Below the pieces are notes generated by a model that was not told the origin of the DNA, did no database searches, and was given only the letters and a program-made list of their open reading frames with translations. A program made the translations under genes and the position numbers. Shown here piece after piece: positions 45,258 to 57,300 of a stretch of DNA of 64,000 nt (the first letter of the stretch is position 1; the number at the start of each line of letters is the position of its first letter). This stretch comes from Saccharum officinarum (Eukaryota; Streptophyta; Magnoliopsida; Poales; Poaceae). Where the stretch lies: the NCBI GenBank assembly GCA_020631735.1, contig CM036188.1:11822214-11886213 (forward strand), given 5' to 3'.

Positions 45258-46960
45258 GCGTGTTGTTGCTGCACGTTCGCTCATGGGAGGCGTTCCTCCC
45301 ATACTGAATATAGGACGTGGATGTCTCCCACAACCATGCTATGTAAGGAGGATGTTGTGACCCCATGCTTGGGGGTAGGTGGAATATTGCTCTACAGTGC
45401 TACTACAGTAGTTGCATAGTGTTTCAATAGCTCACATGGCAGACAACTAGGTTTTTTTAGCAACACAGAAAGACAACTAGGTAGCACCCCACATTGAAAC
45501 GGTCGGTTTGCTCTGACTTGGTTATGTGGACAGGAGGTGTCGGAGAGATGGGGAGTTGTTTTAGTATTATGGTTTCCATATGCCCCAGAATCATGCCGTA
45601 CTTGGGCTAACACTACGGGCCAAAGAACAGGGCCAAGCATGGCACTAGCCTGGCCGTGCCTTAGCAGGCCACATGCCTCATGTAAGGTTCAACTCTATAA
45701 CTATTAGGACTAGGCCGGGCGGCACTACGGGCCAAAGAACAGGGCCAAGCATGGCACTAGCCTGGCCGTGCCTTAGCAGGCCACGTGCCTTATGTAATAT
45801 AACTATTAGGACTAGGCCGGACAAAAAATATCGAGAACCAAAAATTGAACCAAATATACCGAGAATTGAACCGAAAATACCAAAACCGAAGTTTGCGCTA
45901 CCTTTGTTCAGTTCCTAATTCCTAGGAACCAAATTTATATCGGTAAATTTGGTTCTTTACATCTGTAAATCAAATTTCCCGAACATATCTAGAAGCCTAA
46001 TATAGATACAACCTAATCCACCTGAATCTTAGACTCTGTCCTTCGGAACACAAACCCCAGTCCCCCTCAGCCCTCACGGCCACTACCTCATGGCAACCTC
46101 ACCATTGGCTAGATACGTTGACTTTCTATTCAAAAAATTAGTGGATCCACCGGAACCGGGCTGCATGGCCGCCCGCCACCACTAGATGTCAGCTGCAGCA
46201 GGCCGCAGGCGACTGCTCTTTCCTTCCCTGCCCTGCCGCCACCTGCTCTCCCTCCTTCGGAGACAACGGCTACTTCCATTGTTATTATCTATGAAATTAT
46301 GTCGAAATTCTGTCGAAATTGGCTTTTGAACTTGCTATTAGATGCCTCTATAATCTTTTTGGTGTTTTTTTTAGTAAATACCGAAACCGAACAATAAATT
46401 CCAAAACTGAATTTTCTCGGTACCGATTTTTAAAAGAAACCGATTGGTACATGCTTTTCGAGGAACCGAATTTCTGTGGGAATAGAAAAAAAAAACTGAA
46501 CCGATCGGTTTGGAAATACCTAATGCCGAGGCCTACTCAACTGTGGGTGTTGTTCCCGACAGTTAATTATGGTGAGCAGTGGATGTTTGCACGCAGCTGC
46601 ATGGCAATGGGAAGAAGACGGAATAAGAGTCAAGAAAGACACGTTATTTGTTGACTTGTGGCGTGGGAGCGGTGCAAGTAGACTCCGTAAGTTGATAATG
46701 TCCGTGAACTTTACTATTAATTAACTGCATGTCACTTGTAGTAGCAGTGGTTCTCTCCAATCTCAACAAGCGCGTTAGATTTTGCCAAAAAAAAAAACAA
46801 GCGCGTTAGGTATTTACTCTGTTGAACGGGTCATCATCTGGATTGTTTATGGCGCGCGCATGTAGTAGTGGGCGGCTACTCAATTGTAAAGGGGTATGGC
46901 CCATGAAAGTGTTGTTCAGCCTAGACATTGAAGTGGCTAAATGAGCGGAGGGAGATAGTA
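45258..46960. other. CACTA right flank and upstream region of the lectin receptor kinase (contig B)
   Basis: Counterpart of 21,585-23,286. Includes the two-unit tandem repeat at 45,611-45,818, the ACCGAA-rich stretch, and the micro-retroposon at 46,766-46,809 (13-base repeats at 46,766-46,778 and 46,797-46,809). No gene. Confidence 0.45.
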
Positions 46961-46968
46961 TTATAAAG
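46961..46968 (+). promoter_or_regulatory. Candidate TATA box of the lectin receptor kinase (contig B)
   Basis: TTATAAAG 49-56 bases before the ATG at 47,017. Confidence 0.5.
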
Positions 46969-47016
46969 CAAGCTAAGCAGTGCAGTGAGCAACGCAAGTA
47001 GTCTTGTTGCATTGCT

Positions 47017-48370
47017 ATGGCCTTCCTGCAGACCGATACGCTTCCGCTACGACCAAGCTGCGTCCCAGCTTGTTCTTCCAGCACGATCCTGCTCCTCCTC
47101 ATATGCTTCCTTGTAGTACTCGGTCGTTGCTCTGGCAGTGGCTCCGATGACCAGAATTATTTCGAACCCTACACCCTGAGCTCTCCATTCAATCAGACGG
47201 ATGGCGGCCTCCTTTTCCTCGCCCATCCAAATACTACCATAAGTAAGGTGTCAGGTGGCCTGGGATCTTACATCAGAGGTAACGATTCCCATAATCTGTC
47301 ATTCAACTTGTCCGACAACGGCTGGTTCTTCATCCCTCAGCCCATCTTGCTATGGAAATACACGTATGGCGATGACGGGGTGACCTTCCATGAGGCATCG
47401 TTCAACATCAACTTCGGTATGAGAATATACCAGCCGGAGAACCAGACAAAGAGCACCCTGGTGTTCGCCGTCCAACCTTCACTCGATGATTATATAGGGT
47501 ATCCCATGTCTTCTCCACCGATCGGGACCTCCAGCCACACGTCGTCATCGTCGTCCAGCAGCGGCACTGTGGCCGGCAGCCGTGTCTCTGCTCAGACCAC
47601 CACCGTTTACGGGACAGTGCTTGATCCCCGTAACGCTAGCTTGGTACAGATTGACATAGAGTCGCCAGGCACTGGCAATTCTTCCTCCGTGCTGGGGACC
47701 AGGTACACCGTGTGGATTGATTACGACCACGTCGAGCACGTCATGTCAGTCTCCGTCTATGCTACCCAAGGAACACCGAGCACGGCCACTGCCAACGGGG
47801 TCCTCAAACTCAGCAGCATCATGCCACAGTCTGCATCCTTGGGCTTCTATTCCACCATGGGGCAACTCTTGCAGCTTGACGCATGGAGCCTGACGGCCGA
47901 AAGGCTCCCCTATTCATACTCCTATCCTTTGAGCTCAAACTCACCGGCGAAGCCCAAGGGGAACAATGGCTACACCATCATATCCTCGGTCCTTGGATCT
48001 GCGGCAGCTGTTGCCATCACTGCCGCCGTTGTATACGTCTACTTCAACTCCAAGTACAGGAGGTGGAAGAAGGAGCAGGACAAGCTCGCCAAAACCATGC
48101 AGCGTCTCCCTGGGGTGCCAACCCAGGTCGACTACGCCGACATCAGAAAGGCCACCAAGAACTTCCACGCCACCATGAAGCTCGGCAAGGGCGGATTTGG
48201 GGCCGTGTACCGATGCACGCTTCCGGCTGCTTCCTTGAGAACGGGGCGAGGGATGCAGGTCGCCGTCAAGAAGTTCACGCGGGATGTTGAGGACCGACGC
48301 TACGACGACTTCCTGGCGGAGGTCAGCATCATCAACCGTCTACGCCACAAGAACATAGTCCCACTCGTCG
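47017..48370 (+). CDS. Lectin receptor kinase exon 1 (contig B, intact frame)
   Basis: 451 codons plus one base. It covers the signal peptide (ILLLLICFLVVLG core), lectin domain (NQTDGGLLFLAHP, LWKYTYGDDGVTFHEASFNIN, TVWIDYDHVEHVMSVSVYA), Ser-rich loop (about 171-182), transmembrane segment and the kinase N-lobe to VPLVG. At least six N-glycosylation sequons lie in the ectodomain. If read past the donor, the frame would stop two codons later (GE-TAA), so the exon needs splicing to make a kinase. Confidence 0.88.
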
Positions 48371-51300
48371 GTGAGTAACTAGTCACACTCTGTGCTCTCT
48401 CCCCTTTCTTCCTTTTCCATGTGGACAACGTTATACTATTTGTTTTTCTTATTAATGGCGCTTAAACGGTCTAGTGCTCCTTTATCATTTTCATTGTTTA
48501 GTACTACAAAGTAGTCTAATGACACTTTAATTAACGAGCAGCCCGAGACTAGACGACGACTGACTAAATGTTTTGTCTGTACCAGCAAATATATAGTTTA
48601 ATACTTAAATAGCTAAAGCATGCTATACTTTTCAATAAAAAACTAAGGAACAACTTCTAGTGGTACAAATATAATTAATGTGACTTTAGTCTTCCACTCT
48701 GTCGTCAGACATATAAACATGCATAATTCCGCTTGCCATGGCCTAGAGATGGTCGTTTAGACGTCTAGATAGGCATCTACAGGCATTTTGGTCACGTCTA
48801 ATGGTGCCATTTACACGATTTTTATTACCATTGTTTACCATTGGATTAATTACGCCATGCTACTCCATTAATTAGAGATTGGTACTTATACATAGTTTAG
48901 CCACCGTACAAGGGAACAAACAAGAAATAATTTTGGTAAAAAGTCTAATTAACCCCCTCAACTATTGTTGGCTGTCTAGTTCACCCACGCCACTCTTCTA
49001 AAAAACCAGTTATTGTGCCCTTTAAACTATTGAAAACCGTATAAATAACCCCTGAGGCGGTTTTGAAGCTGGTTTATCTAACGTGGCATATTAAAAGTCT
49101 ACTTAACCCCTAACATATATCAAGGGTTCACTACATAATCCCCTCAACTATAAAACATGATATTGTATCCCTTAAAGTATCTAATAATATTCAAATGATC
49201 CCCCTAATGGTCTTGTAGGGTCATTTTGACACCGCATAGTTTGGGGGTTATGTAGACTTTTTCCATTGATTTTGCAAGCTATTCTAGGTGTCGGTTTTTC
49301 ATATGGCTGACTAGTAAATTTGTATTCACATGTTCTATTTAGAATGGCTTAGCACCGGTTCGACTCAGGATTTATACTGGTTTAGGTAGAAACCGTATGT
49401 CCAATCGGGTGATTGTGATTGTGTTCCTGACCCAAGCACCCAATTTTGTACTAGGGGTTACAAATGGGTGTAATTGTTGAGAGGTTCTAAGATTACCGAG
49501 AGTCGAACAAGGAGCTTGTCGAAGAAATCTCCATGGAGCAAAAGCTTCAAAGACGAAGGAATGGAGCCCCTACTGCCCCTTGTATAGCTGAAGGGGCAGG
49601 GTTACACAGAGGGAAAAAGAGAGGGAGGAGGCCTTTGGGAGAGTGCTTTGAAAGTGTGGCAAGACATTCAGTCTTCACTACAATCGGCATCCTTCCATAG
49701 TCATGGAGAACGTCATGGGAGCAGCTAACTATGGGTGGCCACGACCACACCGGAGTTGATAGAAGTAGAATAGGTTCCTCACAGTAGTCGATCTGGCCTG
49801 TCTCATCTTGTTGTTTTGCATAGGTTCACCGCAAGTCTAGATGTGTCATGCCCTAAACAATTGTGCCTTGGAACATCCATGGTATGGGGTGTGGGTGCCT
49901 GCATTGTGATGACTTTGCACCTCATCATTTTTTGTTCGTGGGAGAAGAAAATCATACCCTATTCGTCTGTGTCCCCACATGGTAGGGCCTTGCATGGCCC
50001 CCACGTGACATGAGTGTTCTTAAGGGCCAAACAAGCCCTCTGACTCCGGGGTCAGAGGTCGAGTTGCTTTTGTTTCCTTTCCTTGGTTGACTATTAGGTC
50101 GAGTAGCCTTGACCCACTCGGGAACTTCCCAGTGATGGTGGGCCGAGTTTCTTGAGCAGGGAGACGGTGAACCTGTTGTGCTCTTCTTTCCATCCTACGT
50201 CCAAGTTTTGTTCTAGATAGGGAGCGCCGGACTAGGTGGTCAGCCCCAAGGCCTTCGTATGGAACCACAAGCACTCGTCTTTGTGGATAATAGCCCCCAA
50301 GACTGCTCTTTCTGCTTGAGTGCTATCTAGCGGAGGCTTAGAGGAGGCTATTGCTAATCTTCTTGGTTGATGGGGGTACCCTAGGTACAAGTACTCATCG
50401 GCTGCCCTTGAGATTTAACGTAATCTAGGGAATCATGTAGTGGTTTTATGGCAGTTAGAGTGCCTTCAACCCTTTGGTCATTGGTCCTATCCTAACACAG
50501 CAGGCGTGTGAGCACGCCCGTGGTTGGTTGCCCATGATCCTTCAAGCGATTTGGGGAATAGGTTGGAGGCTATAGTCTTCTTCTCGCCCCTTACACCGCT
50601 CTGCGAGGTATGTAAGTCCACCAGGCCTCTGATGGAGTTCGTAGGTCACGCAGTTCTTCATGATGATTCTATTTGCACCGTGAAGTGGGAAAGCTTAAGG
50701 CGGTCATCATGTTACCTAGCTCTTGGGTTCACCCCTAGGCATTCTTGGGATTCATCAGTGAGCCCACATAGGGAATGACTTAGTCCATTGGGTGGGCACT
50801 GACCGTCGAATATGCTATCTGGCACCTCTATCAGACCCAATGACCTATTAGATTTGGAGAAATAAATTTGTTTCTTGCTTTCATCATACTATTGGGAATC
50901 GGTCCATTTTGGTGGTTCCTTAGATCTAGCTGATAGGATCGAGGAGGTCGACTAAAGGGAGGTGAATAGTCATTTCTACTGATCCGCACACCCCTTTGTC
51001 AGATTCATCGGGAAGCTAGTAAAGAACAAGGTCTTGGTGGAGGTCCATCACATGGCATAGCACCTCTGTGTCTATGTCTTCCTCGTCGATGACCAAATCA
51101 GCAGCATCCCACCGATGCTTGGGCGCCGAATCCACACGCTCCTTTGCTGAATCCACAAAGGCAGTGGCGTGCCATGAGATAAGGGGTAGAGTCACAGCCT
51201 TGTGGCTGACACGGAGGGAACTCAAGTGCAGATCCATGTGGGAGAGAGATCCCTGCGGGGGAGAGAAAACACCAAGAGGAAGGGAGAGGGAGATTGCCAA

Positions 51301-54300
51301 TGAGACTCAGGACTTTGGGCGAGTGTTGATTGGGGAGAGAGTTAGGCTTTGTGATCGGAACAGAATGCCTAAAGTTTTGTTAGGTGGACCCTCAACAAAT
51401 AATATGGCATTCAACTTGTCTGACAATAGTTGTTCTTCATCCCCTCAATGATCTTTTTATGGAAATACACGTATAGCGATGAAGGGGTGAGCTTCCATGA
51501 TTCATCGTTCAACATCAACTTCAATTTCACTCTACCAGCTGGAGAACCTGCAGGCCAATAGTAGCCTGTTGTTCGCCGTCCACCCTTCACTTGATGATTA
51601 TATAGGATATCCCATTCCCATATTGTCCGACCACACATGATCTTCATCCAGCAGCATTGTGGCAATCAACCATGTCTCTGCTCAGATCATTGCCATTTAT
51701 GGGACAAGTTGTTTGACCCCCATAATGCTAGCATGGTACAGACTGACATAGGTTTGCTAGGCAATTCTTCTTCTTCCTCTATGGGGAGCAGGTACAGCGT
51801 GTGGACCGATCACGTCCACATCGAGCACGTCATGTCAGCCTCCATCCATGCTACCCAAGGAACACCGAGCGCAGCCACAACTTTTACCTCTAGAATACCA
51901 AGTTTGACTATATACACATGTGGTTGTATCACTACTACAAATAAGCTTTTTAGAGATTAATTTTTAATCCCGAGAGAAGCCTATGATCCAACTCCCTAAA
52001 GTACCAAGTTTGATCGGTTGTGTGAGTGAGCTAGCGAGGGTGTGGAGGCGAATGCGTTGGTGGTAGTGATAACTGATATCATGACGAAGCAGTGTGGTGT
52101 AGGGAAGGTTGCGGGTTGCTAATGCAAGGGAAGGGAGAGGGAGAAAAATAATGGTGGGTGCAAAGTAGGGTGAGTCAGCATGTGTGTGAAGTTGTGGAGT
52201 TGACAAGCCGACCCGACATGAGCCAGATGATTTGATGTTCTAGTGTTTGAGCAGTAGGGACTGCTTGATACCGTTGCTAGCTCTCCTTGCTTAGCTGACA
52301 CAAACAACATGAAACTTACCCATCCAGGAGCGCCAAATTGGCTCTCTCACACTAGCAAGAAAAATCTGAACAACACATAAATTGAGGTGTCCTTTGCCAG
52401 CTCATTAAACAATCTATTTGCTGCAAATCCTTACTAGGCAAGGCTATATAGTACTAAGCAAAGGTACCAAGAAACCCCGAAATGTGGCTAGCTTGTGCAG
52501 TACATGCCATGAATGACTCTAGCAGGTGCACTACTTAGCCGGGAAATGAGAAGGGAAGGGGATAAAGGCGATGATTACACCTAGGAATGAGAAGATGTGG
52601 AGAAAGGTTCCTAGGGGCATGAGCAGTGTCTAGGTATTCGTGAGGGCTTGTCACATGGCGCATGCTTGTTGCAATTCTTGGGACGAGAGGAGATGGGTGA
52701 TTGTCGACGAGATATCACTGATAATCCACCGAGGGGTATACCCATGATGGTAGATTTATGTGGTGAGGTGCGCGTGATCAAGAACTAGATGGTAATAGAG
52801 ACACAAGACACAAAATTTATATAGGTTCCGGCTGTCAAGACGACGTAAAACCCAACGTCCTGTGCTCTGTTGGTTTGTATTGATAAGATTGATCCCAGGC
52901 TAAGCCCAGGATTTGTATCTGGATGTCGATGTTAGAATATTAGGCAATTTCCATGTCATTTTAATTCCACAAATTAACGTTATGATGATGACATATAAAA
53001 GATTATTAACCATTGAAATCATGATATCAAACATATCCATAACAATATGGAACATGTGATCAATTATCATGTGAAGCATGTGATTATTAAAAACATGAAA
53101 GGAAGATATATGAAGCATAACAGTAAGACAAGACATATATCTCATAACAGCGATAAACATGAGACAACATGTGAAATGACATGACTGAACTACTGAAACA
53201 TACAGACAACAGCGTATAAAACAACTTGACTAAATCAACGAAACAAGCAGGCATGGCATATATCTTATAGCATAAACAGATACAAGATATAAACAGAAAC
53301 GATATGACTAAACATATGAAACAGACTCATAGCCGCGTTTGAAACAACATGAATATATAACTGAAACAAGCATGATCTGGAAAGTGTAAAACAGCAGGGA
53401 GATGAACCGATCATACCCTCCCATGCGCTCTGAGGATCCCGATCCTTGTCCAACCTCAACTGTCATGTCGTAGAGGATAAAGATGATGTCTCCGCCGGGA
53501 AGAAGAAGTCTGCCCGTGTAATGAAGAGCAACGTGGTGTTCGGGAAGACGACGATGAACAACAGCAGTGATTTGGGCAGTCACGAAGACGCTCCCCAAAA
53601 ACATAATTGTCTATCCCTCATGCAAGGTCTCGAACGGCAAGGGTTTCGGAGGCACCTGCCCTCTCGCTCCTCTGTGCGCGCGGAGTTGCGAGATGGGGAT
53701 TCCTCTGTTGCGGCTGAAAATGTGATTCTGTTCTCTCTCGTGTACCGAAGGGACATGGCTCTCTCCTTTCTATACGACTCGAAGAGGAAGGAGGAGAGCA
53801 AAGGTCTCCCGGCTGGCTATTCAGGGGACGAGCATATCAAGAGTTCAACTCCTAGTTGAAACTCTCGTAGTTAGTGAGTGCTAAAAATTAACACCACGCC
53901 CGCCCGCTCGCCGCCTGCCTTGCTTCCTGCCTGCCTACCTCGCCTCGCCACGCCACGCCCACGGCCCAGCCGTCGGCGGCGGCGGCGCGCGCGCGCGTGG
54001 CACGCCTTTGTCCGTTTCTTAACTTCTCAATTTAAGTAGAATAACTCCCACCATATAAGTCAAGCCAAGAACCCTTGGGATTCCAATCCGGTACAACTAA
54101 TATTGTCCACAATTACACACCATAGAGTTTATTGATTTATTAAACTTAAATGGGCCTAGTGACATAATAAATCCAACAATCCCCACCAAACTCTAGGGTT
54201 TGTAACAATGAAGTATCAGATTCACAATTCTTTGATATACCAATGTTTCGATGAAGACTGTTAAGTTGAACATCCAACTAGAACAAGAGTTTCACTCATT

Positions 54301-57300
54301 CACAACTGAACAATGGACTAAGCCTTGAATTAACAATTTTGTGCGAGATGAGATTCGCTCAAGTCCTTTGCTGATACTAGGCTGCAAAAAGCATCCCCGC
54401 TATTTGAAGCATATAAGTCACACTTCAGTGCCTTTCATGAGTATTTAGGGATTACCCAAGTCCCATAGACTGTGACCAGCAGTCTGACTCATATAGGTGT
54501 ACTCCTCCAAAGATGTTCTATAGGACAACATCTCATCTTTATAAGACTCTTGGAATACATTAAGGAAAATACCATCCTGCCTTACAGATAGGAAAGATGT
54601 GCATAAGAAATGAGTCAAGAAAGGGATCTTTCCTCTCAATCTACTCCTAGCTTGTTTCACCACTCTACTTCACGGGATCTCCGATCACATAGAGCAGGTT
54701 ACCACTATAGTAGATTTCATGTGGGTCTCATACCCATTTCTCAGATTATTCGACGTGTGGACATAATCCACCGTTATAACTCCGGAGGTTTTCAGCTTTC
54801 TGACAGATTTTAATCTTCTCTTAACATGCCTTGTAGACTTCACGTTGTTCCTAGAACTTTTGACCTTTGTAATCATAGTCTGGTTGTCATAATTCATGAA
54901 AATAGCCGGTATCAGTTTTTCAACTACCGGTAAATCCATCAGGAGATCACGAAGCCATTCGGCATCAGCCCTAGCAGTGTTTAATGCTGCGAGTTCTGCT
55001 TCCATTGTAGACTTCGTTATGATAGTCTGGTTGCAAGACTTCTAGGAAACAACACCACCTCCAAGCAAGAACACATATCCGCTTGTGGCATGAAGCTCAT
55101 CAGCATCAGAAATCTAGTTGGCATCACAATAGCCTTCTAGCACTCTTAGGTTTCCAGTATAATGAATACCATATGTCATAGTACCTTTCAGATAGCGCAA
55201 CACTCTCTTAAGAGCACGCCAGTGATCATCTCCTAGTTTTGAAACAAACCAGCTCAGCTTGCACACAACATAAGAGATGTCAGGTCTTGTTGCACTCGCA
55301 AGATACATGAGTGAGCCAATGATCTGAGAGTATGTCAATTGATCCCTTGCAATTCTTTGATTTTTCCTCAATATCATGCTAGGGTCATAAGGTGTAGGAG
55401 CAGGATCACAGTCACTAAAACCAAAGTGACTCAACACCTTTTTCACATAATGGGATTGTAACAAAGTTACCCCACCATCACCTTCTCTAATAAGCTTGAT
55501 GTTTAGAATGACATCAGCTTCTCCCAAATCTTTCATATCAAAATTGCTCGATAGAAGTTTCTTTACTTCCTCAATCACATTGAGGTTTGATCCAAAAGAT
55601 CAATATGTCATCAACATAAAGGCACAGCATAACAGCCTCACCCCTACCATACCGATAATACACACACGAGTCTCCTTCATTCACAGCAAAACCAGCAGCT
55701 GTAAGAGTATTATCAAACTTTTCATGCCATTGCTTAGGTGCTTGTTTTAGGCCATATAATGATTTCAACAACTTGCACACCTTGTTCTCTTGACCATCCG
55801 CAATGAACCCTTCTGGCTGATCCATATAGATCTCCTCATCCAACTCTCTATTTAGGAAAGCTGTCTTAACATCCATCTGATGAATGATAAGACCATAAGA
55901 GGCTGCCATGGCTATTAATGTACGAATTGTAGTCAATCGAGCCACTGGTGAATAGGTGTCAAAGAAATCTTCGCCCTCTTTCTAGGTATATCATTTGGCC
56001 ACAAGCCTTGCCTTGTACCTCTCAATTGTACCATCAGGCCTAAGCTTTCTCTTGAAGATCCACTTGTAGCCTATAGGTTGACAACCATAAGGACGATCAA
56101 CGACCTCCCAAGTTCCATTAGACATAATAGAATCCATCTCACTCCTTACTGCTTCCTTCCATAAGTCAGCATCAGGAGAGGAATATGCCTCTCTAATGGT
56201 GGTTGGTGTGTCTTCCACAAGGTATACTATAAAGTCATCACCAAAAGATTTTGCAAACCTCTGTCTCTTGCTCTTTCGAATGACTATAGTGTCATCCTCT
56301 TCAGGAATGTGCATGTGAGAATCCTCAGCATGATCTATAGACAGTTCTTGCTCATGGGGAATTATAGTCTCATGACTTGTTTCACTAGGTGTATTTTTCA
56401 TGGGAAACTCATTCTCAAAAAAATGTAGCGTCTCTTGACTCCATGATAGTATCAACATACATATCAGGCACATCAGATTTTATAATTAAGAATCTATATC
56501 CAGTGTTGTGGAAAGAATAGCCTAGGAAAACACAATCAACAGTTTTAGGCCCAAGTTTACGCTTTTTGTTGATGGACACATTTACTTTAGCCAGGCAACC
56601 CCAAGCGCGCAAATATGAGAGGTTTAACATTCTCTTTTCCTATTCCTCGAATGGTGTGATCTCTTTGTTCTTCGTTGGAACTCTGTTCAGAACATGACAT
56701 GCTGTCAAAATTGCCTCACCCCACCATTCCTTGGATAATCCCGCTGTACTCAACATGGTATTCACCAAATCAGTTAGAGTACGGTTTTTTCTTTCAGCAA
56801 TCCCATTGGATTGTGGTGAGAATGGAGGTGTCCTCTCATGAACAATTCCATGTTCCACGCAGAACTCATCAAAAACATTAGAGAAATATTCTCCACCTCG
56901 ATCGGACCTTAACCGTTTTATTTTCCTTTCAAGTTGGTTCTCAACTTCAGCTTTTTAGGTCTTAAAACAATTAAACACTTCATCTTTTATTTTTTTAAGA
57001 GATACACGTAGCAAAATCTGGTGGAGTCATCTATAAAAGTGAGAAAGTATCTTTTACCGCCTTTTGTCAAAATTCTATTCATCTCACATAGATCAGAATG
57101 AACAAGTTCTAGAGGTGCCAAATTCCTCGCCTCAGCAGCCTTGTGGGGCTTGCGGGGTTGTTTTGATTCAACACACACATGGCACTTAGACTTTTTGACC
57201 AAGTTGAATTTAGGAATTAAATTTAGATTTGCTAACCGCATAAGACAGCCAAAACTTGCATGACAAAAGCGTGAATGTCATAAATCCGTCTCATCAGAAA

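Larger units (their letters stand above)
31319..54887. repeat. Large near-identical repeat, copy 2 (left end of contig B)
   Basis: Mirrors 7,661-31,218. It starts exactly after the gap. Small indels are concentrated in its first kilobase (for example CTTGTAACAG for CTTGTGCAG, GATCCCCG for GATCCCG, GTCCGGCG for GTCCGGGCG), then become rare, as expected for a low-quality contig end. Confidence 0.95.
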
